Shown piece after piece: positions 13,001 to 25,463 of a stretch of DNA of 64,000 nt. A model generated the notes under the pieces. The model was not told where the DNA came from. It saw only the letters and a program-made list of their open reading frames with translations, and did no database searches. Position 1 is the first letter of the stretch. Each line of letters starts with the position of its first letter. The stretch is from Rhynchonema sp. JSB1_4. Its lineage: Eukaryota > Nematoda > Chromadorea > Monhysterida > Xyalidae. Location: assembly GCA_030248065.1 (NCBI GenBank), contig JASAMV010000616.1, positions 39,800 to 103,799 on the forward strand, in the 5' to 3' direction. Made by a program: the position numbers and the translations under genes.

Positions 13001-16000
13001 ACAGGTTGAGAGGACATTAATCGTAGCGAAAGCATATGTACGTAGAAGTGAGATGAAGAACAACTTGTACGTTTTGAGAGTTCGGAAAGTTCACAGCGAT
13101 AAAACATTTTGTACAACATCCAAAACTTATTAAAGTTGGATAGTTATTTTTAATTGTTGTTGGTTAGCGCACCCTGACTACGGACATGGGCAGCGTGTAG
13201 TCCTTCTGGTTGTGCACGTTCCCAGCACCCCAGCCATCGTCGTTCTATTAATGGGGTAAGAGTAGCTAGGGTTGCGATGTTTGGGGAAAAAACTTAAAAA
13301 TACTTTCAATATAATGTTTCACATACCTGGACGCCGTAGCCTCCGCCACCTCCGCCGCCACCGAGGCCTGGGTAGCCGCGCTCACCCTGTGGTGAAAAGA
13401 TCATTTTTTAGAATATGGAAATTTTATCGATCATTCTAGTAGCTGATGTGATGGGAGGATCGCGGTTGAAGTGTAATGTTACGGGAATTGATCAGCAGTG
13501 TGGAGCTTTCGTGGTGACACACTCTGACATTCTCAATCAGCATTTTCGGCCACTACAATGCATTCACTAGAAGGTGTAGTAGCATTATAACGGGGCGGTA
13601 ACCAAAAAAGGCTTACTATGAGAAGGTTCACTATAGGGAGGGTTGACTGTGGGAGCAGAATTGTACCTTCTGTCCTGGTGAACCGTCTTTTCCAGGTGCG
13701 CCATGTGGACCCATCGGTCCCTGCGGTCCTCGCTCGCCCGGGGTTCCAGGGGATCCCTGAATGAAGGGATAAAGATTGAATTGATTCAAAAAAATTGAAG
13801 TCACTGTGACAAAATTAAAGAAATTTATATAACGTTCAGACGCACCGGCGTGCCTTTAACTCCATCGAGGCCAATCGGACCCTATAAAATGGAATTTGGA
13901 TAATTTCTTGACAATTCTGTTTGAAATATATCAAAAAAAAGAAATGTCTTGGGGAAAAGTGCTGTCACAAAACGACACAACGTCAGAACAAAATTCAGAA
14001 AAAATTGATCATATCGAAGCATGACTGTACCGGGAAGCCAGGCCATCCACGCTGTCCTTTTAGACCCTGAAAACACAACACGAACATGTTTACACCAGCG
14101 CGCACATGTGCAAAACCTCACGAAACAGCTGCATGATTCCAGAATACGCCGTGAGCTATACCAGCGAAAATGTTGACTCTCGCTCGCAGCATACCCTTCA
14201 GCTACAAATGTTTCACAACCACAAAACAACACAACATACAGGCGGTCCGGCGGGGCCGGGTGGTCCCCTTAGTTGGAGAACATCGCCCCCATCCACACGA
14301 TACAAGTATCCCCTTGAACGTCCGTAACGGCGTTTATTACCGACTTCTTTCACTGTGACGTCGGTGGTTGACTTGGCGCCCTGGAACACGAAGCAAAAAC
14401 GCACTGCACACACACGTGCACAATTGACCACAAATATATACTGTACGTGAAGCATCAACCAGCCAGACAGTTTGTCTGCCACTGCGCACTGGGTGATGTT
14501 TCACGCGCACGCAATTTGAAACCATGTCAAACAAAAGACTATACATATACCATACAAGTAAAAATGTGCTTTTCACATCACCAATCACAAAAGTGCCTGG
14601 CAACAGAATGCTTTTTGGAACCAAATAGGATAGAATAAAAAAGCCACAGTATTAGAGAAGTCACCGGAAAGCCAGGTATGCCACGCGAGCCTCTGTAGCC
14701 CTGTAACGCGAGCACAAAGCTGATAGAGGAAGAAAATAGAGAAAGAGAACCGTGTTAAAATGTTTTGGAAGAGGAAAAGAAAAGTGAGCTTGACTCACGG
14801 GTTCGCCAGGTGGACCAGGCGGACCTGAAAAAAAAATGAAATTTGTACAGTAAGCGATGTAAACATTTGTCCTATTGGCTGATATTTATACTTTCCCCCT
14901 TATAGCACCAGTTATGCGTAACATCGTCTTCGTTGTATGTTGTACACCGCATAAATTTCATCCTGCTTGTGCTTGCATTGTAACAAATCATATTATCGAA
15001 GGGATTAAGACATGCCCATGGCATTAAGACATGTTCAGTTTCGAGGCCTGGGATTAAAATTCTCGCATAAATTTTCATAATTTCCGAACACTTCTGTGGT
15101 TAAGATCTAAGATGTGAACATGAGGAAATCTTGATAATATTTCAGCAATGTTAGATCCCTTTGGATTACTTTATGCAGGCCTTCACTAAAAGTCAGATTA
15201 CTGCCATCTTTACTGTGTTATTCACATGAAATGATGATGTTCTAACCACACCCTTTCTATTCACACATACTTTTTTGGGTACCGTTTATTAGTCTCCGTT
15301 AAAGGCATCATGCCCTGGTCCCCGCAGTCATCATTTTTATACCCTAAAAGTCATGGTATACATAACACACCTTTTTTCTGATGGGGTGCCAGTTTTATGG
15401 TTATTTACAACTTCTCATGGCTCTCTGAAGGTTGCATTATTGCATGTGCACCTCCAAGGCAAGGAAGACTATCACACATCAACATTGCCAAAGCACTCGA
15501 AACTTTTGTTTTTGTTACGCACGATAATTACCACAATTGAATTTCTGCAAAAAATTGTGCACATCTGCATCCTTATAACTGCACCTCGGTATTATACTAA
15601 CATAAACATAAGGCGCAAAAATGTTCTGATCTTATCTATAATTGCACATGTCAATTGTATGAACGGTGCTAATTTAGCACGAAATGACAAAACATAATGC
15701 CAAGTCAGATTTTTGGAACCATTGTGCAAGATTGCTCTCAACCTGAAGTAAAAAGCTCGGAATTTTACGTACTTGCCTGCACCCACACCCTGCCTTTCAC
15801 CTCACCCCTTCTTGCAAATGCAACGTTTAAAGATAAAATAAGATGACAACTAAACGGTCAAAATTTGAAGTAGCGCCGCACTCCCGGGTTTTATGACCGA
15901 CATTTATTATGGTTCATTTTGGGGTTTGATTTTGCATTGTTGAGCGATTTCAAATATTGGGGGTGGGGTCAGAAATCACTAGAACGTTAACCTTATTTTG

Positions 16001-19000
16001 CATACTGAAGCTAATCTAAGTACAAACTTGTAAAGAAAATGTAAATTTTAAATTGTACCAAAGAACGCTGAACCATCGTATTGACCCCAGACGGACATTT
16101 GCGGGTCAATTTATCAAATGCGCTGGCAAATTAGAAGCCCAACCCCGAACAAAGGAATCGTGGTTTAAAAATTGGAAAATTGGGGCACGATCAAATTGCA
16201 GCTTATGTATTTTTGCTGAGCTTGTACCCCACAAAGTTCCCCTGTATCTGTCAAAAAGGTGACCGCCCCGCTTTCGACTTAAGCAGTAACAGTTGTTCAG
16301 TGTTTGGATTTATACCACTTTAGGTCTTTTCGTGTTGTTGGTTACCCAATGTTGATATTGTTGTGTAATGAGCGTTGCGGTGACGTGTTACTTGGATAAA
16401 CGGCTTATTTTGTGAGAGGTTTTGATATGGACAACTGCTGCAGATCTGATGCACCAGAGAAACGATCACGGGACGAGGAGCTCGGGACCGGGATCCGGAT
16501 CAAGTGGACAACATTTCGGTTCGGGATTAAAACTCGTGATCAAAGTTCGGGAAACGGGATACTACCGATATGTACAGTATCTGGTCACATGTTTTACACA
16601 ATTGTATGCATTTTTCATTCTGTTGTGTAGTGTCACACAAAACTAAAATATGACTGGTAAATTTGGTTTTCATTCAAAACCATGCAGACCATTGAATTGT
16701 TTCGAATACGACATTTCGTCTGTCAACAATGACAAAAGACATGCTGTGTTTACTAATCTAACACATTCTCCGAAAAACGTTTTACCACCGCAAGCCGAAA
16801 ACTACACCACATCGGAATACACAGAGCGATCGGTCTTGTTCCGTTTGGTTGAGATTCACTCCCGTTGTGTCTCTGGACCGCGATCCATTTCGGTTACAAT
16901 CTTTCGACAAAATCAGCAGAAAAAATTATTGCGAGCCCGTGTGCCAGGCGTGAAAAACATCAGAGATTCGTTTCAGTGATTGATGGATTGATATCGTGTT
17001 TGCGTGTTTTTATCGCGAATCTCAGAGTTATTACGTTGAGCGCTTTGAGCATTATTGTTCCTGAGCGCCCCAAATGCAATTCACTGTTTGCTAAGGAACT
17101 CCTCCATACTATACGAAAACAAGATATCATTTTCCGCTGGAACAAAAATTCCAGAACACAGCGCTGTTTTACAAACACACAGACAGACAATGCGAAAAAC
17201 TCATTACGAAAGCAAATAAGAAGAATTTGATCCCTCTCCCCGCTCAATTTGACCCTATTGTCTTTCCTGAAGCGATCAACCGAAGCCAGGTACCAGGTAC
17301 ACCTGTATATTTAGGCTTCATGGTGACCCTGGTCTGGAATGTATTTGCTAGTGTGTTGTGTTTATTGCACAGCTGACATGTCTAGCGTTGGCCAAAGCCA
17401 AACTCATATTTCCGCACGGGGAGCCTCTTGAACGTTGTCAGGTTTTGGTATACAAGGTTTGTGGCTGTTGGTCAGTTGTGGTGCTGAGGCTTAATCGCGA
17501 TATCCCATAGAGCATTGAAATTAAACGACTTTCAGAAGCTTCATGTTGGTGCCAAAAGCAGTTCCACAGCCCCATAAATTCAGGACGGGTCTCAAAACGG
17601 GATTTCGCGGTCGGTTTGACGAACAGGTGTGATCCAGTTTATCATTAGCGACCATTAAATATGCACCGCACAAAAATCAACGGAAGCCACCCACCGCAAA
17701 TTCGTGCGTAAATGTTGCTTTAGTGCATCACAACGCACGCCTAATTTCATCCATATTATGGGGCGTGGATCGTGGTGGGGAACCCAGCAAGAAATTGGGT
17801 TCAATGGGTCCAGTTTCGGAGCATTGTCCCAAAAAAAAACGGTTCACATATATTTTTGACCCCAAGGTCACCTTGCCCCCGGTATAAACAACAGCCACCT
17901 GCTGAGCTAATAGTAATAATAACACAATACCACCCCGTAATACAACACCAGTGGTGAGGAGAGCCAAAAAATCGAATCCCTCTGGCGTCCCATACCGTCT
18001 CATCGAAACAGAAAAAATCTCATTTTCTTAACACATAAATAAATATGCTGCGCTATTTAACGAAGATTTACACAGAAAAAATCGCAGATGCGAGACCCCT
18101 TGAAGAATCAAATAAACAGGCACGCAAAATGTGCGTGTTTGCTCACTGTTTTGACTAATTGACCGGAACCGACAGTGTTGTTATTATATAACACGTGTGA
18201 AAACATTAAAAATGTGTGACTTTTGGAACATTTAGTTGGGTACCATTGAGAAAAAGCGTTTTCAATGCAAGTGCCCCACCCCAGATCTTCACAGGATGCG
18301 CCAAATGCTTTTTTCTTGCTCCACAATGCTTTGAGAAAATGGACGCGCGGCGCGATCACCCACAGCGAGCAGTATTGTGGAAATACACATTGATGTTTGT
18401 GAGGCTTCTTTTGTGTATGTAAACTTTGTCAAACAAACCATTTACAAACACACAATTGGCTTTCAACGCAGGTTTGAAACCCGACCCCCAGAACACAATG
18501 GTCAGCGGAACGCTATGTGCACAAAACCATTTGGTACTTCTTCGTACTGAAGAAAAAGAGCAAGACCCTCCCCCAGCCAAGGACACCAAACAGCACAATG
18601 CACCTTTTCCACATATCTTTCACCCGTAGGTGTGTCTGTCGCTTCATTTGCGGATAAGCAAACAACAATCGAATATAAATATAAACTTCATTCGTCTTCT
18701 TAGCGACGACGCAAAAGTTCAAACTTTATATCCAACCGACTCTCAGACCCAGCGACCCAGGGCTATTTTGAAGGTGTCAGTTGGGTCCAAGTGACGTTGT
18801 AAGCTTAGACACTTTAAGCGGCGTAGTGCTATAGCCGATTGTTAAGCGGAAATCAAACAGACATAACTTTGCGCACTTACACTTTCAACAAACATTGTTG
18901 TTATGTGTATACAGTACACCACACCCCAAGCAACCAAAACTGCACGCACAGTAGAATCTGTGAAGTGCTATTTCAGAAACACCCCCTGCTCTTGTTAACC

Positions 19001-22000
19001 CATATTCTGATGTTCACATGAGCTAAATTGAGCAGAAAAATTCTCGTCCCGTAATAATATTATGAGCACGAGTAATTAGTGATTCGCTGGGGTCTGCCAG
19101 CAGAGGTCAACGAAACGCATGCGTTGTGTTGGGTACGGGTTCAAAAAGACCCAACCCACAAAATATGGGTGTACCGAATAGATTGTTCACGACGTCCAGG
19201 GACAATTGCGCAATGCATATTTTTGGCCAAAAAGAACCCTTCCTGATCCGATTACTAAACATACCCTTGCGACGGTCGCCCCATTGAAAAGGACCCATGA
19301 TGAGGGTGAGGCTCATTTGCATATTATGATCATAGACAGTTCTGGGTCCAATTTAATAAAACTCGAAATTTAGTCCTTTGAGTCGAGAGCCATGCTGGTT
19401 ATAAAACTGTACATGCAAAACTGCATTGAAATCTCATTTTTGTTGCTTGTTGTTTTAATTCAAATGCAATTGGTCACACACACACGTTCAAAATAAGCTA
19501 GAGAGTTCTTAACTCCAACTGGTATTTTCAACCATGACATTCAAGGAAATGGGGCCCAACAATTTGAACTGTCAGGGCTATATAGCAATACACAGCGCCA
19601 AGAGGTGTCAGTGATCATGTACCGAATCGCAATTTATGCAAGAATAATTTATAGCCCAGTCGATTCAGTACAAATTTCGAGTGGTTTGCGCCCTTTAAAG
19701 ATCTAAAGATCATGATCAAAGGAATGCAAACCGCCCCCAAGACGGGGGTGCCTCCGTTCGCTCTGTGCTTGAATCTGCTGACTTTAGGTACACGCAGCAG
19801 GACCCGCCTCAGGTCAAAACCTGACATCTGCATTAAAGTGCGCACGACGTATGTATACGTACATATGCATATCCTATTAAAGGGCTACCTCCACATTGCG
19901 CTTATCAGCACGTCTCAATCAGGCGCCTGTATGACGCGCAAATTAATGTTATTAGAACATCAAACTTTGCTTGTTATGTCACTACGTCGTCAAAATGGTC
20001 CCTCATCTGTGCACTGTCACTCATCTGTACACAAACGAAAGAGTGCTTTTTGAGCAAGCAGACTTGTTGTATTCCTACGCTGACGTGGAATAATTTTTGT
20101 GAGCTTTTTACAGCCAAAGATCTGGCCAGACATCGTATAAGTTGAGCTATATTTACAAACTTGTAAAAGATGCTACATGCAAGCAAACAAGCATATTTTG
20201 GCTGTAGTGTTCAAAGTGTATGTGCTAGTGAGTGCTTGATCATTGTATAGCATCAAAATGGAACTTAACACTTTCACAATATGGCACTCAGAAAGAGCCG
20301 CGAAGAGCGTCTTTAAGCTACTTCCATTTAAAGATTCAAATATATATGAGAAGCGGTCATGCGTACCAGGTGGACAATGGCATTCGAATTGTAGTGCCCT
20401 TGGTGCACGTTGGGTGTCATTCTGCGGTTGAACATGTTGACCCATCGATTCGAAATGTGCGCGAAGCTGAAAACATTGTCAGAAATACATTTTTGGAACC
20501 ATTAAAAACCTTGTTGTGGACTTGCTTTTTCCTGGAAAATCATCAGTTCCGCTGCCCCCCACGCACAAACGATTTTTCATCTTTTCACACGTCAACGCCT
20601 TAGTTGCGGCAAACCAACACTGGGCGCAACAGTCAACACTTTGCCAATAAGAATGCAAAGCAGCCGAACACTGCCAATAATTTAGGACAGAGACCATCGT
20701 TTTTTATGCGTTCCAAAGTCACTGCTGGGTTCAAAGTGCTGCGCAAACTGTTAGCAAGATATAAAACAGCCGAAAAAAGTGAGAAATTTACGCGTAACCA
20801 TTAAAGAGAGGCCCGAAATTCCAAAGTTTGCCCATTTGCCGAACTGCTGAGATAACACAAACTCGTAAATTTGAACTGCCGCCTTTTTATGCATTTGGTC
20901 TTTGTTGTATATGTGGCTTGACTCAGTCATCAGACAATGCACTCCGCACGCCCTCAAAAAACTTTCACTTGGGTCCTTTTTTCAAGTCGCAACAATAGCA
21001 CGTTTTCACACACATACACACTGTTGATCAGTTCAAATAGCGAGAACGCACACCAAGTTGAGTGAGTTCATTTAATTTACAGAATCAATTTCATCTGATA
21101 GGGTTCACTTTTTTCATACGGATTTTGCATTGTGCGAAGTTATTGAACCTCATTCGTCAAAGCACTCAATATGGCCGTTCGGTATTTTTGTTCGCCCGAG
21201 AAACAAGACGGAAAATAAGGGCACTGAAGTGAAAAGGTGCAAAATGTTCGAGACAGGGTTCCACTTTACATAAGTGCATTGTATAAATTGTAAAGAAAGG
21301 TGTCCCGGCCACAAGATGGCACAAGTCGGCTGAGGTAGGTGGTCGTTTTACAGGGCCATTTTACGGCTGTGGCTGCACAACATAAATATTTAGATTGAAT
21401 AATGCGGAAACAAAGTGGATCGCGTTACACACTCACAACACTTGCCATTTGCTCTTTGCTGAATTTTGGGCACCCTCCATTTAGGTGACACAAAGTCATG
21501 GGTTAAAATTTTGTGGGCCCCAAAATCAGCTCAAAATCTTTCACGACATGAAAACTGCAGTTTCCAAATAATTACGCAGCTGAGGTGACGTGTTGTCTAC
21601 CCGGATGCCCACTGGCCCGGTGGTACCAGCCTCAGACCACATGTTTGACCCCGAGCGAACACCAACGTAGGTGAAACTTGGGTTCCTTCAATGTGTCTCC
21701 AAATAATTGCCAATTTTACCTCCGAAACTAAAATTCCCCAGATGGTACTCGAATAAGGAAAGGCGGACAGCCGAAATCTTGCGGATTAACGTCACAAAGA
21801 AAAGATTTTCACAAAATTTTAACTGTTTTCTGTTCGCATTTAATGATGCCAGGTTACTGGTGTGCCCAGTTTTTTGTGTTCTCTTTGAATTTGTACCATT
21901 GAGTGTTTCATACTTTTCGGACCTAGGCCTATTTGAAGACAGCCAACAGCTTGTGTGTGTGTACGTGTGGTGAACAGAAGCGAGTAAAAAATCGCCTCCA

Positions 22001-25000
22001 CTTAGTAGAAGTTTGCAAGCACAATAGCGGGTGGTATTAGCGACAGATTTATCAGTCAACTTTTTTGGGTACGCAAATACACGTATACTGTACACGTAAT
22101 GTATTCGTTCGTAAAAACCGTTATGCGACACCCAAAAAACATTTCACACAACACTGCGGTTACTCAGACGAAAAGTGACACGGCATCTCGTGGCACAATC
22201 CATCAAGGCACTGCCAAAAATTTGGCGTCGAAAAATTTGCGCAAGAAAAATCACAAATGTCTTATCAAGCAAAAATGTGTCCACCTCACCCTGGCTTTCA
22301 GGCTAGCAGCCTTTCTGCAATTTTACAGGGTGTTCCATAAATTTGAGACGCCGCCACCCGTAAAAAGGTGTTCACTCTGTCACCCAATGAAGCGAGCGCA
22401 ACTTCTGCGTCCGGGAGTTTGGTCAATTAATCTTGTCTTCAGGTTTCCCTGGCTTGTGTATGTACAGTGTGTGTGGGTGGGGTGGCTAACTGTGGTGAGG
22501 GGTTTAGTCAGAATCCGTTTCTGGTTGGCTACGTTGTGGAAACCGTCCACTACCACGTAAGAACTGTGGTAAACTGCGCCATTTGTCTGCACAATAATAC
22601 GTTTACCTTGCTTAAAATGATACCTAATCCCCATCGGAAATGACTCAGCCCGAAAATTTGTGGAATTGACTCCACACGTGACGATCGTGAACACCATATG
22701 TACACGGCTTGCAATTGGTACATAACCCGGGAAATTTTAACCACCTTGGAACACAGAACAGGAATTATCCAAGGCACACAAACAACCACAATGACGAAAT
22801 TATACTATGACGAAGTTCCACGCATGAAAATATTTTCAGTCAATCATGATGATCCATCGTGTCAAACTAACCAACGCTCATGTACCAAACTTGGCTCTTT
22901 CAATTTGCGGACCTTTCTCAGCACTCCCACACACACTGACCAGAAATGCATATAATTTCAAAGTCAATATATTATCAAGGAAGCACCAGCCAGACTGTGA
23001 GCCATTTCTGTGAGCAAAACGTGCAAAACTCATTACTGCTGATTTTATTGCCGAAACTTGGCCGCAACACGCTTGTCTAGTGGCGATAATCATATTCGTC
23101 AGTCTGCGCATAAGTGAGCCATTTTTTCTCTGTGTGTCATCTTTTCACCGGGTGGCCCAAAAGAGTTGAGTACGTTTGTGAAATTATGTTTCCATACGTG
23201 GAGATCTCGCCTTTTGGAACCCACCATTTACACACTTATCGCGCCAGAAACAAGCATTCAACTTTACACAACAAGTGCCGCGCTACTCACAGCTGACCTG
23301 AAGCTTTGTTGGGACCTAAAAATGACGTAAACTTTACACACACCACGAAGATTACCCCCAACGCCTTCGAGCCCGAAAAACTTTCCGCAAATGGCCAGAG
23401 TATTAGTTGGCAGAGGCACCCATTGGCAAAAGTACACCTTCGACACTTTTGGGCAATATTGAATAAAACAAAGAACACGACGACGTCTCTATTGTTGCGC
23501 ATTATTTTTGTTGCCGTTATAAACGAAAAAACGTATACTTTTTTGTGAATTGTCAGCGAAAATGTTTCTTTCCGTCTGTCAGACTATGCTGCTATACAGC
23601 ATCCACACACTAGAAATCGCGCGGTGTGAGATGGACAAAAACAGGTGTCAAAACGGCGGCTGAAAGATACATGATGTATAGTCCAACCACCAGCTCATGA
23701 GACGACTTTTTTTAAAGCTCGCCACACAAAAAGCATCGACACACGAAAACAAAAGAAAGAGGGGGGAAAAACACCCGGAAAGAAAAAAAACGCGGGAAAA
23801 AACCCAAACCAAAGACTTACATTGATATTGTCGCGTTGTTTTTTAAGTCAGTTACCCATCTGGGTGGCAAGGAAAAACAACAGTCAGATGAGGCAAAAAA
23901 TTAGTGGCTTGCGGATAAGCAGCCTTTCTCGCACAACCTATGCAGCGAAGTTCCGCAAATAAAAGGCCAGAAACGCAATGCCCGACTCCCGTAAAAACAT
24001 ACCGTTCCAAAACGATATGCAAGATCCATCTTGCACACCAAAAAAGGCCAACAGTAAGATGCATAACTGCAGACGTTACCGTAAGTGGTGTACAACCGCA
24101 ATGCAACCAAGTCAGATAACCAATTATCGAGGTAAACTCTGGCCATATGGAATGTCGAAAAATGTGCAAAGCCGACGTTTTTTGCACTTTGCAGATGAAA
24201 AATTATCGTTTGTGAAACATTTTTCGACAGCCACGAGGATTAATCAAGCGACGACCACACACGAGGAAACCAGACGACCAAAAACCGCACAAAAAGATAT
24301 TGAGGATAAAAATTTCGATTAGCCCGTGTATGAACAAAACAAAACTTTTGTGCAGCTTTCGAACCCAATAAACACTGGGAAAAATTTTTTCCATCGTGAA
24401 ACCGCTAACCACCAGACAGGTTTTTGAGGAAGTGAAAAATGCCAGCAATTAAAAGAACACAGCCGAAATTCATCAAAACACCTTGGTAAACTTTTTTCTG
24501 GTGGCCCATAAGAAGAACAACAAAATAACCCAGAATACCACAGACGCACCTGATCATTTTTGGCCACCTTGTGAATCCAGGGCGTCTCAGCCAATGCCAG
24601 TAACTTTTCATAGTTCCTTTCCAGTACTTGAATTCGATCTTCGAGCTGTATAGTTCTGGCGACAAAAAAGACGGTACAGCAAATTGACAAGATGCAAATC
24701 AGCGGCAATAGTAACGCCGGGACACAGTTTCTGCATTTTTCGCCTTCCCGAGATTTCTCCGGGTGCACCCCGGGCAGAGGTGGCGTGTAGCGGGGGTCCT
24801 CGAGATCACCAGGCACCCGTCGACGCGCGCGATGATACAGACTGGCATCGGAATTGGTGCGCTCGAGCGGCGGCTTGATGGGCTGAAACATCTGGCGATT
24901 TTGAAGTCCAAGACTGCACCAACTCTGCGATCGCTTGTAGGCTTACTATTATTTGTTAGGTGTCACTTAAAAATGAAGCTGGAGCCTTTGAAAGAAATCT

Positions 25001-25463
25001 GCACTGTTCTATTCATATAGAGCTCACCGCAGGAAGATGTTTCACACACAAGAAAGTCTGCCCTCATGCAGCTATGAAACGCAACGTAAACGTATACCCC
25101 ACTTCACACACAAAAATTGAATAAAAAACTAAACAATTTGAAACAGCATACCTGTATATCGGGTGTGAATGTCCTGCCAAACCCATTCGATTCAATGGGT
25201 CGCGTCTGCGACTTGGTTGTCGTGCCATCAAAGGTCGACATTAGATCACTGAAAATCAATGCCAAATTTTGACTTTAAAAGTCTCATTGATTCATACAAA
25301 ACAGGATCGAAATTAAGCCTGACAAAATTCAGGCAAAATTGTAGGCAAACCTGGTTGGTTTCGGGCTGGGTGACTTGCTCACCCTTTTTACGGCCGATCG
25401 ACTAACGGACGTTGATGTGCTCGCACCACCATTTATGGACGTCCAAAGGTCGCTGTTTAGCAC
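7015..25463 (-). CDS. col-99: MACIT transmembrane collagen (COL-99 / type XIII-XXIII-XXV family), 5' end incomplete
   Basis: Type II membrane collagen: short cytoplasmic N-terminus, one membrane helix, membrane-proximal coiled coil, then an extracellular Gly-X-Y region with interruptions. Exons 5' to 3': 25351-25463, 25152-25248, 24550-24882, (link missing), 14892-15047, 14799-14824, 14665-14700, 14240-14380, 14031-14066, 13846-13881, 13667-13756, 13327-13386, 13173-13244, 12901-12930, 12614-12772, 12442-12504, 12105-12320, 10992-11123, 10725-10760, 9630-9782, 9181-9360, 9028-9093, 8857-8955, 8534-8596, 8037-8090, 7876-7893, 7205-7309, 7015-7116. Below 14.8 kb nearly all exons begin with Gly and are multiples of three. 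The C-terminus, [19 protein letters not shown], is the MACIT signature rather than a collagen IV NC1 domain. Interruptions include a poly-Gly stretch with a Trp/Asn-rich segment (12901-13386). The last exon either stops at 7015-7017 (TGA) or is spliced at the GTGAGC at 7029; a stop is assumed. The first exon was not found. Confidence 0.88.
14892..15047 (-). other. Candidate Cys-rich ectodomain exon of the collagen
   Basis: Open frame with four cysteines ([16 protein letters not shown], then MRCTTYN and HNWCYKGE). The donor GTATAA leaves phase 1, exactly the phase that the first Gly-X-Y exon (14799-14824) needs, giving ...[12 protein letters not shown]. The acceptor is TCCCAG. It needs at least one further exon to join 24550-24882, because that exon ends in phase 0. 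Not recognised as a known domain. Confidence 0.5.
15048..24549. other. Long collagen intron region with at least one unlocated exon
   Basis: About 9.5 kb with no exon I can support. Several short open frames exist on both strands, but none has splice phases that fit. A solo TIR end of the TATAGTCC MITE family is at 23677-23712. No GATGTTTCA/TGAAACATC copy occurs here. Confidence 0.45.
23677..23712. repeat. Solo terminal repeat of the TATAGTCC MITE family
   Basis: TATAGTCCAACCACCAGCTC continuing to ATGAGACG matches the termini of 962-1254 and 34890-35093. No partner end is seen within about 400 bp, so it is probably a truncated copy. Confidence 0.45.
24550..24891 (-). other. Collagen N-terminal anchor exon: membrane helix and coiled coil
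   Basis: This exon encodes a basic, Pro-rich cytoplasmic stretch, a hydrophobic helix ([19 protein letters not shown]) and then a heptad-like segment ([15 protein letters not shown]). This is the arrangement expected of MACIT collagens and fixes the gene's class. Two acceptors are possible, 24891 (just before an ATG) and 24882 (after ATGTTTCAG); both keep frame with the upstream exon at 25152-25248, so translation probably starts further upstream. Confidence 0.82.

Noticed and set aside
7015..14824. Type IV collagen (basement membrane)
   Set aside because: The Gly-X-Y region with interruptions first suggested collagen IV, but there is no NC1 domain; the C-terminus has the MACIT signature and the N-terminus is a type II membrane anchor.
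15290..15345. Candidate exon with TTTTAG acceptor and GTATGT donor in the collagen intron
   Set aside because: Phase 1 in and phase 2 out fits neither 14892-15047 nor 24550-24882.
21600..21690. Collagen-like exon (GTTGPVG) in the long intron
   Set aside because: Only two glycine-spaced triplets, no convincing acceptor, and phase incompatible with the neighbouring exons.
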